From an uncultured Pelagibacteraceae bacterium (GTDB lineage: Bacteria; Pseudomonadota; Alphaproteobacteria; Pelagibacterales; Pelagibacteraceae), in assembly GCA_902606075.1 (NCBI GenBank), contig CACLEU010000002.1:1-64000 (forward strand): 64,000 nt of DNA, in the 5' to 3' direction. Below are positions 20,006-33,659 of this stretch, in pieces. Every line of letters starts with the position of its first letter. The first letter of the stretch is position 1. The notes beneath the pieces were generated by a model that was not told the origin of the DNA, searched no databases, and worked only from the letters and a program-made list of their open reading frames with translations. A program made the position numbers and the translations under genes.

Positions 20006-20917
20006 ATGGACATAAAGTCCAAAATAATTTTAATTTCAGGACCTACAGCCTCAGGTAAATCTAAATTCGCATGTAATCTTGCAGAAAAGATTAATGGAGA
20101 AATTATCAATGCGGATAGCATGCAAATATTCAAAGAAATAAAAATTTTAAATGCAAGACCAAGTGTAAAAGATAGATCAAATATTAAACATCATCTATAC
20201 GGCTTTTTAAGTGTAAAGAAAAATTTTTCAGCAGGTGAGTGGTTAAAAAAATGTATTACAAAAATTTCAGAAATTAAAAAAAGAAAGCAAGTACCAATTA
20301 TTGTAGGTGGCACTGGTCTTTATTTTAAGTCTTTAGTTGAAGGTTTAGCAAAAATACCAAATATAACTAAAAGCAATAGGGATAAAGTAAGAAAATTACA
20401 AAAAAAAATTGGTCAGAAAAATTTTTATAAAAAATTAATAGAATTAGACCCTTTGTGTAAAAAAAATATTAATTTCAATGATCAAAATAGATCTATAAGA
20501 GCTTTTGAAGTTTATATTCAAACTAATAAATCTTTATATACTTGGTTTAAGAATACAAAAGTTTATTTTCAAAATAAGGATTTTGAGAAAATTTTTATTG
20601 ATGCTCCTAGAGAGAAAGTTGTTAAAAGCATATCAGTCAGGATAGAAAAAATGATCAAAGCAGGAGCAATTTATGAAGTTAAAAGGTTTAACAAATTAAA
20701 AGTAAAAAAAAACAATAGTTCATTCAAGATAATTGGAATTAGGGAAATCAACGAATTAAAACCTGATAATTCAAATTTAAGTGTTATAAAAGAAAAAATC
20801 ACCATAAAAACAAGGCAATATGCTAAAAGGCAGATGACTTGGGCAAGAGGTCATATGAAAGACTGGTATAAGATTGCACCAAACAAACTAAATTCTTATC
20901 TAAAAAAGATTAGTTAA
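20006..20917 (+). CDS. miaA: tRNA dimethylallyltransferase
   Basis: ISGPTASGKSKFACNLA, NADSMQIFKEIKILNARP, VGGTGLYFKSL. Confidence 0.96.
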   Translation: MDIKSKIILISGPTASGKSKFACNLAEKINGEIINADSMQIFKEIKILNARPSVKDRSNIKHHLYGFLSVKKNFSAGEWLKKCITKISEIKKRKQVPIIVGGTGLYFKSLVEGLAKIPNITKSNRDKVRKLQKKIGQKNFYKKLIELDPLCKKNINFNDQNRSIRAFEVYIQTNKSLYTWFKNTKVYFQNKDFEKIFIDAPREKVVKSISVRIEKMIKAGAIYEVKRFNKLKVKKNNSSFKIIGIREINELKPDNSNLSVIKEKITIKTRQYAKRQMTWARGHMKDWYKIAPNKLNSYLKKIS

Positions 20918-20919
20918 AC

Positions 20920-20955
20920 TTGACCAATCAGTACAACTTCAGCTAGATTGGTTAA
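20920..20955 (+). promoter_or_regulatory. Candidate RNA hairpin abutting ilvB start codon
   Basis: TTGACCAATC (20920-20929) pairs with GATTGGTTAA (20946-20955), 10 bp with one G-U; ATG at 20956. Confidence 0.45.
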
Positions 20956-22722
20956 ATGTCAAAATTATATTCAGGTGCAGAAATAGTTTTTAAATGTATG
21001 GAGGACCAAAAAGTTGAATTTATTTTTGGTTATCCTGGTGGCGCAGTTTTACCAATATATGATGAATTAAAAAATCATGATGGCATTAAACATATACTTG
21101 CAAGACATGAGCAAGGAGCAGGACATGCAGCTGAAGGATATGCAAGGTCATGTGGAAAACCAGGAGTAGTATTAGTTACATCTGGTCCAGGTGCAACAAA
21201 TGTAGTTACTGCCTTGACAGATGCTTATATGGACTCTATCCCTCTTGTTTGTATTTCAGGACAAGTTCCAACACATTTAATAGGCACAGACGCGTTTCAG
21301 GAATGTGACACAACAGGAATAACAAGACCGTGTACCAAACATAACTGGTTGGTAAAAGACGTTAAGGATTTAGCAAAAACAATTCATAAAGCATTTGAGG
21401 TTGCCACTACAGGAAGGCCAGGACCTGTTTTAGTAGATATCCCTAAAGATATTCAATTTCAAAAAGCTAAATACACAAATTTTAAAAAACAAAAAAAACT
21501 AAATGGAAAATCAAATAATAGATTTTCACAAAAAGATATAGACAAACTTATTGATATGATGAGTAAATCAAATCAGCCAATATTTTATACAGGTGGCGGA
21601 GTAATTAACTCTGGCCCTAAAGCGAGTGAGAAATTAAGAGAACTAATCTCTATCACTGGTTTTCCAATAACTTCTACACTCCAAGGTTTAGGTTCGTATC
21701 CAGGAGATGATAGTCAATTTTTAGGAATGCTTGGTATGCATGGTACATATGAGGCTAATAATGCTATGCACGATTGTGATCTTATGATTAACATCGGTGC
21801 AAGATTTGATGATAGGATAACAGGTAAAATTGATGAGTTTTCTCCTAAATCTAAAAAAGTTCATATAGATATAGATCCATCTTCTATAAATAAAAACGTA
21901 AAAGTAGATCTTCCAATTGTGGGAGATGTGTCAGATGTAATTTCATTATTAATAAAGACAATTAAAAAAAATAAACCAAATTTTTTAAAGTCTAACAAAG
22001 AAAATACTTCAAAGTGGTGGGAACAAATTGCAAAATGGAGATCTGTTAATTCTCTAAACTTTATTAATAGTGATAAAACAATAAAACCCCAATTTGCAAT
22101 TCAAAGACTTTACGAGCTAACCAAAAATAAAGATACATTTATTACAACTGAAGTAGGTCAACATCAAATGTGGGCTGCACAACATTATAAATTCGATAAA
22201 CCAAATAGATGGATGACGTCGGGTGGGCTTGGTACAATGGGTTATGGTTTACCAGCAGCAGTTGGTGTTCAAATAGCTCATCCTGATAAGTTAGTGGTTG
22301 ATATTGCAGGAGAGGCCTCGGTTCTTATGACAATGCAAGAAATGTCTACAGCTGTTCAGTATAGCTTACCAATAAAAATATTTATTTTAAACAATGAGTA
22401 CATGGGAATGGTAAGACAATGGCAAGAATTACTTCACGAAAAAAATTATTCTGAAAGTTATACAGCAGCTCTACCAGACTTTGTAAAACTTGCTGAGGCT
22501 TATGGATGTGTTGGAATAAGAGCAAAAACTCCAGATGAATTAGATCAAAAAATCCAAGAGATGATAGATGTAAAAAAACCAGTAATATTTGATTGTTTAG
22601 TCGATAAAGAGGAGAATTGTTTCCCAATGATCCCATCAGGCAAACCTCATAATCAAATGTTGTTAGGTCCAAATGATCAAAAAAAAAATAAAATCACCGG
22701 AAAAGGAAAAACTTTAGTTTAA
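20956..22722 (+). CDS. ilvB: Acetolactate synthase large subunit
   Basis: GYPGGAVLPIYDEL, HEQGAGHAAEGYAR, TPP-binding and FAD regions. Confidence 0.96.
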   Translation: MSKLYSGAEIVFKCMEDQKVEFIFGYPGGAVLPIYDELKNHDGIKHILARHEQGAGHAAEGYARSCGKPGVVLVTSGPGATNVVTALTDAYMDSIPLVCISGQVPTHLIGTDAFQECDTTGITRPCTKHNWLVKDVKDLAKTIHKAFEVATTGRPGPVLVDIPKDIQFQKAKYTNFKKQKKLNGKSNNRFSQKDIDKLIDMMSKSNQPIFYTGGGVINSGPKASEKLRELISITGFPITSTLQGLGSYPGDDSQFLGMLGMHGTYEANNAMHDCDLMINIGARFDDRITGKIDEFSPKSKKVHIDIDPSSINKNVKVDLPIVGDVSDVISLLIKTIKKNKPNFLKSNKENTSKWWEQIAKWRSVNSLNFINSDKTIKPQFAIQRLYELTKNKDTFITTEVGQHQMWAAQHYKFDKPNRWMTSGGLGTMGYGLPAAVGVQIAHPDKLVVDIAGEASVLMTMQEMSTAVQYSLPIKIFILNNEYMGMVRQWQELLHEKNYSESYTAALPDFVKLAEAYGCVGIRAKTPDELDQKIQEMIDVKKPVIFDCLVDKEENCFPMIPSGKPHNQMLLGPNDQKKNKITGKGKTLV

Positions 22723-23270
22723 TGGCTAAATCAAAATCAGCTTATAGCGATCCAGGTAAAAAGGGTAAATTAGATACTCATGTAATAGTAGTATGGGTAG
22801 ATAATGAGGCTGGAGTTTTGGCTAGAGTAGCAGGTCTATTTTCAGGTAGAGGATATAATATAGAGTCTTTGGCTGTTGCAGAGGTTGATCCTAAAAGAGG
22901 TATATCAAGGATAACAATTGTAACCACCGGTACACCCCAAGTAATTGAGCAAATAAAATTACAATTAGGTAAGTTAGTGCCAGTACACAAAGTTGCAGAT
23001 TTTATGAGAGGAGACAAAAAAATTATTTTTAAGGAAATGGCATTATTAAAGGTTGTCGGTAACACTTCAAAAAGAAAAAAAGCATTAAAAGTTTGCAAAA
23101 AATTTAATCCAGTAGTATTAGACAAAACTCAAAAATCAGTTGTACTTCAAATAACTGCATTAAGAAGAGAAATAGATATTATAATGGGAGATTTAAAAAA
23201 ATTTGGATTAGTAAGTGTGTCTAGAACTGGTGCAGTTGCTATGACAAGAGGTTCAGAAATTTTCAAATAA
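22722..23270 (+). CDS. ilvH: Acetolactate synthase small subunit
   Basis: ACT domain NEAGVLARVAGLFSGRGYNIESLAV. Confidence 0.95.
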   Translation: MAKSKSAYSDPGKKGKLDTHVIVVWVDNEAGVLARVAGLFSGRGYNIESLAVAEVDPKRGISRITIVTTGTPQVIEQIKLQLGKLVPVHKVADFMRGDKKIIFKEMALLKVVGNTSKRKKALKVCKKFNPVVLDKTQKSVVLQITALRREIDIIMGDLKKFGLVSVSRTGAVAMTRGSEIFK

Positions 23271-24305
<1,035 letters not shown>

Positions 24306-24344
24306 AATAGTTAAAAAAAACCCAGAATTGACTATTTTGTTTTG

Positions 24345-24363
24345 CAATCTCTGCTAGAGATTG
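24345..24363 (+). promoter_or_regulatory. Perfect 8-bp hairpin in ilvC-leuA gap
   Basis: CAATCTCT-GCT-AGAGATTG. Confidence 0.4.
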
Positions 24364-24390
24364 TATTATTCAAAAAAAAATTACTTAACA

Positions 24391-27001
<2,611 letters not shown>

Positions 27002-27007
27002 GATAAA

Positions 27008-27856
27008 ATGGAAACAAACAGAGATGATTTCATAATTGCAATCAGATCTGCTTTTTTAAAAAAAGGAACAAAACAAAGATTTTCATTAGTTGTTCTACTA
27101 TTCTTTTCAGTTTCAATTTTAGTTTTAGGAAAATTTGATTTCAAGGGAGTAAATGTTTTAAAATCGGGATTAAATGAAATTGTTTATCGCGCTTCCTTTA
27201 TAATTTCTGCTCCTGAAAATTTTATAAAAAATACTTATAACTTAACCATATCGCATATTAATTTATATAACGATCATAAGAAACTCAAAAAAGACTACAA
27301 AGATTTAAAAGCTGAAAAATTAAGAAACAATTTTATTATATCTGAAAATATAATGCTTAAATCTAAAATAGAAGATATCGTTGATATATCCTCAGAAATT
27401 TTAGCAAAGGTATTAGTGGATAAACAAAGCCCATTTCTTAAATCGGTAATTGTTAATAGAGGAAGTAAAGATAAAATAAAATTAGGAATGGCGGTTTTAG
27501 ACGGAAAATTCTTAATTGGCAAAATTGTAGAAGTTAATTATCTAACTTCAAGAGTGCTATTATTATCTGATTTAAACAGCAAAGTACCAATCACAGTTGA
27601 ACCCAATAGTATTCAGTCTATTTTGACTGGAACAGGAGAACAATTTGGAAAACTGCAATATACACAAATAGAAAACTTTAATTTAGAAAATGGCCATCAA
27701 ATTTATACCTCAGGCTCAGGTGGTATATTTAAATCTGGGATACCGATTGGCGAAATAAATATAATAGATGATAGTAAAGAGAGCTATGTTTCATTCCATT
27801 CGAATTTTTCACAACTTAGATTGGTAAAAATAGTTCTTTATGAAAATATAAATTAA
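27008..27856 (+). CDS. mreC: Rod shape-determining protein MreC
   Basis: N-terminal TM, coiled coil, beta domain; position mreB-mreC-mreD. Confidence 0.93.
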   Translation: METNRDDFIIAIRSAFLKKGTKQRFSLVVLLFFSVSILVLGKFDFKGVNVLKSGLNEIVYRASFIISAPENFIKNTYNLTISHINLYNDHKKLKKDYKDLKAEKLRNNFIISENIMLKSKIEDIVDISSEILAKVLVDKQSPFLKSVIVNRGSKDKIKLGMAVLDGKFLIGKIVEVNYLTSRVLLLSDLNSKVPITVEPNSIQSILTGTGEQFGKLQYTQIENFNLENGHQIYTSGSGGIFKSGIPIGEINIIDDSKESYVSFHSNFSQLRLVKIVLYENIN

Positions 27857-27860
27857 TTTT

Positions 27861-28370
27861 ATGGAACTATCAAAATTACCTATATCAAGAAAACTTTTGT
27901 CACTAGGTCCTATAATATTGCTTTATATTTCAGTTTTGAATGAATTTGATTTCAATTATTTAAGCTTAAAATATTTTTCTTTTAATTTTCCATATATATT
28001 AATTTTTTATTGGAGTTTAAAAGGAGAGGGAAGATTAAGTTATGTGTTAGTATTTTTTGCTGGACTCATAAATGATGTCGTAGTTGGCTTGCCAATTGGC
28101 ATCAGCAGTATGACATACTTATCAATATGTGTCTTTGCGGTGTACTTAAGAAATATTACGTTAAGACCTAGTCTTATTAAAGATTGGTTTTTTTTTCTTT
28201 TTACAATCTTAGTTACAACTTCAGTATTTTATTCAATATTAGTCATTTTTTTTTACGTTAAGATTGATTATTACAATTTATTATTTAACGTATTATATAC
28301 TTTCTTGTTCTATTATTTTTTTTCATATATTTTTGGTTATTATTTAAATTTACTCAGAAGAACAAAATGA
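27861..28370 (+). CDS. mreD: Rod shape-determining protein MreD
   Basis: Polytopic small membrane protein between mreC and mrdA. Confidence 0.85.
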   Translation: MELSKLPISRKLLSLGPIILLYISVLNEFDFNYLSLKYFSFNFPYILIFYWSLKGEGRLSYVLVFFAGLINDVVVGLPIGISSMTYLSICVFAVYLRNITLRPSLIKDWFFFLFTILVTTSVFYSILVIFFYVKIDYYNLLFNVLYTFLFYYFFSYIFGYYLNLLRRTK

Positions 28371-30346
28371 TTAGTGGTGGCTCAGATACCAGTTATAGAA
28401 AACAAAGTGTTGTCAATAGAAGAATGTTTATTCTATCTGCGGCTAAATTATTTGTTTTTGGGGGAATAGTTGCAAAATTATTTTCACTTCAAATCAATCA
28501 AAATAAAAAATATTTAACTCTTTCAGATAAAAATCGTTTGAGAGAATGGAAGTTACCACCAATAAGAGGAGATTTTCAAGATTTTTTTGGAAATACAATT
28601 GCTGGAAATTTAAAAGTTTATCAACTTCATATTATTCCAGAACAAGTTGAAAATTTTAATAATTTAATTATTAGGGTAAAAGATATACTAGAACTAGATC
28701 AAAATACTTTTAACAAAATTATTAAAAAAAAAAATTCCCAAAAACCTTGGGAAACTTTGATAGTTTCAGAGAATTTATCTTGGGATCAATTCGTTAAAAT
28801 AAATTTTTATTTACACGAATTATCAGGTGTAAAACCAGTTCTATCTGTAGCAAGAAGTTATCCTTACAATGAAAATTATACTCATCTTTTGGGATATGTT
28901 GCACAAGCCAGTCCAAATGATCTTCTAAATAATGAAAAAATTAAGAAAAGACATGTGCCCGGGTTAAGAGTTGGAAAAACTGGCTTAGAGAGATCCTTAG
29001 AAAATGATTTAATAGGAATGAACGGAGTTCAAAGATACGAAGTCAATGCATATGGTAAAAGAATAAATCAAATAGATCACATAGAAGGTCAAAAAGGAAA
29101 ATCAATAAGGTTAACAGTCGACACAAAAATTCAACAGGTGTGCAATGAACTTTTGAAAGATAGAGCGGGATCGATAAGTGTCATGGATATATTTACTGGT
29201 GATATTTTAGCAATGCACTCAACACCATCTTTCGATCCAAATTTATTTCTATATGGAATAAGTTACGAAAACTGGGAAAATATTGTAAATAATCCAAAAA
29301 AACCACTTATAAACAGATCGATTACAGGATTATATCCTCCTGGTTCAACAATAAAACCAATTGTTGCACTATCAGCATTAGAACACAATGTAATATCCCC
29401 AAATTTTAAAGTTAATTGCTCAGGAAAAATTGAAATGTACGGTCAAACATATAACTGTTGGAAAAAGAAAGGTCACGGAGTAGTCAATCTTAGAGATGCT
29501 CTAAAAGTTTCATGCGATACTTTTTTTTATGAAATGTCTAGAAGGCTAGGAGTTGATCGTCTTAATGAAACTGCGAAAAAATTTGGATTAGGTAATAAGG
29601 TTTTTAGCAATATTTTTAATGAGGAGAGAACTGGCTTAGTTCCATCAACTGAATGGAAAAAAAATGCTTTAGGAAGAGGTTGGGTTCTAGGTGAGACTTT
29701 AATAACAGGAATTGGTCAAGGATATATTCAAACCACGCCATTACAGCTATGCCTAATGACTGCTCAATTAGCTAATGGTGGTTTTAAAATAAATCCAAAA
29801 ATAGTTGTAAATAAAAAAGATCCAACTTTTGAGGAAATAAAATCAACAATGAACAAAAACTTAGAAAAAAAAATACTAGGTCCTGACTTTGATGATGCGA
29901 TGTTAGATTTGGAAATTTCAAATAGCAAAGAAAGTATTACACATAAACCTCTTTTTAGAAATCAAGAAAATATAAAATTTGTTTTAGAGGCGATGTTTGC
30001 ATCCACAAACGAAGTTAGAGGTACATCTTACTCATCAAGAATTGAAGATAAAAAATATCAATTTGCAGGAAAAACAGGAACATCTCAAGTTAAAAGAATA
30101 ACTGAAGCGCAAAGAGAACTTGATTTGGATATATCCCAAATTCCTTATAAGGACAGAGATCACGCTCTTTATGTTGCTTTTGGACCTTATAGAAAACCAA
30201 GATATGCGATGAGCATTTTTATAGAACATGGCGGCTCAGGAGGCTCGACTGCAGCACCAATGGCTAAAAAATTATTTAAGGTAGTAATAGATAGGCATGA
30301 TGAAAGAGAAAAAATCAAAGAAGATAATAAAAATTTGAAAATATAA
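28367..30346 (+). CDS. mrdA: Penicillin-binding protein 2
   Basis: PPGSTIKPIVALSALE (SxxK), KVSCDTFFYEMS, FAGKTGTSQV. Confidence 0.96.
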   Translation: MISGGSDTSYRKQSVVNRRMFILSAAKLFVFGGIVAKLFSLQINQNKKYLTLSDKNRLREWKLPPIRGDFQDFFGNTIAGNLKVYQLHIIPEQVENFNNLIIRVKDILELDQNTFNKIIKKKNSQKPWETLIVSENLSWDQFVKINFYLHELSGVKPVLSVARSYPYNENYTHLLGYVAQASPNDLLNNEKIKKRHVPGLRVGKTGLERSLENDLIGMNGVQRYEVNAYGKRINQIDHIEGQKGKSIRLTVDTKIQQVCNELLKDRAGSISVMDIFTGDILAMHSTPSFDPNLFLYGISYENWENIVNNPKKPLINRSITGLYPPGSTIKPIVALSALEHNVISPNFKVNCSGKIEMYGQTYNCWKKKGHGVVNLRDALKVSCDTFFYEMSRRLGVDRLNETAKKFGLGNKVFSNIFNEERTGLVPSTEWKKNALGRGWVLGETLITGIGQGYIQTTPLQLCLMTAQLANGGFKINPKIVVNKKDPTFEEIKSTMNKNLEKKILGPDFDDAMLDLEISNSKESITHKPLFRNQENIKFVLEAMFASTNEVRGTSYSSRIEDKKYQFAGKTGTSQVKRITEAQRELDLDISQIPYKDRDHALYVAFGPYRKPRYAMSIFIEHGGSGGSTAAPMAKKLFKVVIDRHDEREKIKEDNKNLKI

Positions 30347-31470
30347 TGTTGCAAGAAACAGCACTTAGTGGACAAACAACTTTTTTTCAAAAATTAAGAT
30401 CATTAGATTATATTTTATTATTCTGCATATTAACACTTGGCGTAATAAGTTCTTTGTCAATGTATTCAACCGAGGGCGGCGAAGTTCTTTACCACACAAA
30501 AAGTCATGTAATTAGATTTTTAGTCTTCTTTTCTATGATGTTAATATTTTCTTTTGTAAATTTAAAATTTTGGCACACAACTAGCTACATTTTTTACTTA
30601 GTAGTTTTGTGTTTATTAATTTGGGCATCTTTATATGGCATTAAAGCTTCCGGATCTCAGAGATGGGTTGATCTATACTTTATTAACCTTCAACCATCAG
30701 AATTAATGAAGGTAGCTATAATAATGTGTTTTGCAAAATATTATCACCGAACACAAATCCATTTAGTTAATAATTTTAAAAACTTAATTATTCCAATGGT
30801 AGTGTTAATTTTGCCAATTTTGTTAGTTATTAGCCAGCCAGATTTAGGCACATCAATTTTGATAGGTTTAAGTGGTTTAGTTGTTTTATGGTTATCGGGT
30901 GTTAATGCAAAATACTTTATATACTCGTCTCTTATTTTGCTGATATCCTTGCCATTTGTAATATCTTTTTTAAAACCTTATCAAAAACTAAGAATATTAA
31001 CTTTCTTTAATCCAGATAGAGATCCTCTTGGCGCAGGTTATCAAATAATACAATCAAAAATTGCCGTAGGTTCCGGTGGTTTATCAGGCAAAGGTTTTCT
31101 TAAAGGAACACAGAGCTACTTAGATTTTTTACCAGAAAAGCATACAGATTTTATATTCACTTTATTCTCAGAGGAGCAAGGTTTTATTGGTTCGGTTCTA
31201 TTGCTTTTGCTATATGCAATAATAATTTATAGAACCGCCAAAATAGGCGCATCTGCAAGAAGCTTTTTTGGAAAATTATTTTGCTATGGATATGCTTCTT
31301 CTATATTTATTTTTGTGACAGTTAACATGAGTATGGTTCTAGGACTACTCCCAATTGTAGGATCTCCATTACCTATAATGTCTTATGGAGGCTCATCAAT
31401 GTTGGCGACAATGATTGGTTTCAGTATTGTAATGAGTGCAAAAATTTATCAAAAGCAAATTATTGCATAA
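30346..31470 (+). CDS. rodA: RodA peptidoglycan polymerase
   Basis: SEDS family: KHTDFIFTLFSEEQGFIGS, LPIMSYGGSSMLATMIG. Confidence 0.96.
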   Translation: MLQETALSGQTTFFQKLRSLDYILLFCILTLGVISSLSMYSTEGGEVLYHTKSHVIRFLVFFSMMLIFSFVNLKFWHTTSYIFYLVVLCLLIWASLYGIKASGSQRWVDLYFINLQPSELMKVAIIMCFAKYYHRTQIHLVNNFKNLIIPMVVLILPILLVISQPDLGTSILIGLSGLVVLWLSGVNAKYFIYSSLILLISLPFVISFLKPYQKLRILTFFNPDRDPLGAGYQIIQSKIAVGSGGLSGKGFLKGTQSYLDFLPEKHTDFIFTLFSEEQGFIGSVLLLLLYAIIIYRTAKIGASARSFFGKLFCYGYASSIFIFVTVNMSMVLGLLPIVGSPLPIMSYGGSSMLATMIGFSIVMSAKIYQKQIIA

Positions 31471-31513
31471 AATGTCGCGATAATTTTTTTCTCTCATGAT
31501 GTAAGTTATTTGT

Positions 31514-32758
31514 ATGACAAAAAATGAAGTAGCAATTATTGGTGCTGGCATTCAAGGTGTTTGTAACGCTTTATTTCTCCAAAAAAAAGGTCTTGATGTA
31601 ACTTTATTTGATAAAGATGAACCAGGATGCTCAACTTCTTATGGTAATGCTGGTCATTTCTCACCTTATGCTTCATTACAATTAAACAGAGCCGATGTGC
31701 TATCAGACGTACCTGCAATGCTGCTAAGCAGCAGAGGTCCCTTAGCTTTGAAATGGAACTATTTAATAAAAATGATACCGTGGTTTTCAAAATTCGTGAT
31801 GAGTTGCTCGGAAAAAAAAATGATGCATACAGCAAGATATATGCACCAAATTTTAGATATCTCACTAAATGCATATGATGAATTATTTGCAGATATTAAT
31901 TTAGACGGTCTTGTTGAAAACAAAGGCATTATGTATGTCTGGGAAAAAAAAGGGATTAAAAGTAGAGAGATTGAAATTAATATTAGGGAAAAATTGGGTG
32001 TAAAACAAAAGATTTTAAATCCTAAAGAAGTTCATGATTTAGAACCAAACTTAAAACCGTTTTATGATGGAGGTGTATTTTACGAATATGCTCGGCATGC
32101 AAGAAATCCAAAAAAAATAATTGAAAAATTATTTGCAGACTTCTTAAAAAAAGGGGGAAAATTTAAGAAAACAAATATTAATAACATAAATTTTAAAGAT
32201 CAAAAGCCCATCTTAGTAACTGAAAATGCTAACCTATTATTTGATAAAGTTGTTATTGCTTGTGGCGCATTTTCAAAAAAATTCACTGATAAATTAGATG
32301 AAAAAATTCCGCTTGATACTGAAAGAGGTTACCATATTCATTTTAAAAATTATTCAAATCTTTTGTCTAGGCCAGTAGTTTGGGCAGACAGAGGATTTGG
32401 TATTACACCTATGGAACAAGGTTTGAGAGTTGTAGGAACCGTTGAATTTGGAGGTTTGGATAATCCATTATCTAAATCAAGAATTAAAAACTTAATTTTA
32501 AACGCAAAAGATATGCTTAATGGTTTGCCAGAAAATGAAGATCATGAAGATGAATGGTTGGGTTTTAGGCCGACATTACCTGATTTCCTGCCAGTAATTG
32601 GTAAATCTAAGAATTATAATAATGTTTATTATTCTTTTGGACATCATCATTTAGGATGGACATTAGGAGCAATTTCGGGGAAAATAGTTTCTAAAATGAT
32701 TGTTGGAGAAAAAACAAACTTAGATTTATCTCCATACAGTTCTGAAAGATTTAACTAG
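31514..32758 (+). CDS. FAD-dependent oxidoreductase, D-amino-acid dehydrogenase (DadA)-like
   Basis: AIIGAGIQGVCNALFLQKKGLDVTLFDKD; GFRPTLPDFLPVIGKS; GHHHLGWTLGA. Confidence 0.88.
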   Translation: MTKNEVAIIGAGIQGVCNALFLQKKGLDVTLFDKDEPGCSTSYGNAGHFSPYASLQLNRADVLSDVPAMLLSSRGPLALKWNYLIKMIPWFSKFVMSCSEKKMMHTARYMHQILDISLNAYDELFADINLDGLVENKGIMYVWEKKGIKSREIEINIREKLGVKQKILNPKEVHDLEPNLKPFYDGGVFYEYARHARNPKKIIEKLFADFLKKGGKFKKTNINNINFKDQKPILVTENANLLFDKVVIACGAFSKKFTDKLDEKIPLDTERGYHIHFKNYSNLLSRPVVWADRGFGITPMEQGLRVVGTVEFGGLDNPLSKSRIKNLILNAKDMLNGLPENEDHEDEWLGFRPTLPDFLPVIGKSKNYNNVYYSFGHHHLGWTLGAISGKIVSKMIVGEKTNLDLSPYSSERFN

Positions 32759-32765
32759 GAATTTT

Positions 32766-33659
32766 TTGTCAAAAAATTATTTAGCTTATATGCTGCTTGT
32801 GTTCGCAACATTTTGCTGGTCAGGAAATTTTATTGTAGGGAAATTTGCACATTTATTTGAAGTTCCTCCTTTAACATTAAACTTTTTTAGATGGGTTTCA
32901 GTTTGGTTAATTTTGATACCTTTTACCTATAAAGAAATTTATAATAATTCGTCATATATTAAAAAAAATTTGATTGTAATAGGTTTTATGGGCATCATTA
33001 CAATAAGCACTTTTAATTCTGTAGTATATTTTGCACTTAACTATACTCAAGTAATTAACGCGGTCTTGGTGCTTTCTGCAATTCCTGCAGCTACTATTGT
33101 AATTTCAGCTTTGATGAACGTTGATAAAACAAATAAGTATCAATTAATTGGACTGATGTTATCTGTGATAGGTATTTGTGCAATAATTTCAAATGCAGAT
33201 ATTAAAAAAATAATAAATTTAAGTTTTAATAAAGGTGATTTATGGATGTTGGTTTGTGTAATTACATGGGCTCTTTACTCAACTTTACTTAAAAAAAATA
33301 AATTTAAATTCTCTCAATTCACTTTAATACAATTAATGGTTTCAGTTGGAATTATATTTTTAATACCACAATTTTTTTACGAGAGATCAATTGGTCTTGA
33401 GTTAAATCTGAACAAATCTTTTGTTGTAATTCTACTTTATGTTGTGATTTTTCCTGCTTTAGCTGCATATTATTGTTGGCAGAAAGGCATCGAGATAGTT
33501 GGACCAAACAGAGCCACCATGTTTATTCAATTGATGCCACTATTGAGTGCAGTTTTGGCTATAATTATATTTAAAGAAAAATTTGAAATGTATCATTTTG
33601 TTGGAGCTGCATTTATTCTTACCGGAATTTATTTATCTAACAGGAAAGTAAATGCTTAA
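32766..33659 (+). CDS. EamA/DMT-family transporter
   Basis: Ten hydrophobic segments, duplicated EamA pattern; TTG start. Confidence 0.88.
   Translation: MSKNYLAYMLLVFATFCWSGNFIVGKFAHLFEVPPLTLNFFRWVSVWLILIPFTYKEIYNNSSYIKKNLIVIGFMGIITISTFNSVVYFALNYTQVINAVLVLSAIPAATIVISALMNVDKTNKYQLIGLMLSVIGICAIISNADIKKIINLSFNKGDLWMLVCVITWALYSTLLKKNKFKFSQFTLIQLMVSVGIIFLIPQFFYERSIGLELNLNKSFVVILLYVVIFPALAAYYCWQKGIEIVGPNRATMFIQLMPLLSAVLAIIIFKEKFEMYHFVGAAFILTGIYLSNRKVNA

Noticed and set aside
18672-20133. Several antisense ORFs opposite degP and miaA
   Set aside because: Mirror reading of conserved coding frames with no recognisable family.
22382-23125. Antisense ORFs opposite ilvB and ilvH
   Set aside because: Opposite strand of strongly conserved enzymes; no independent motif or start context.
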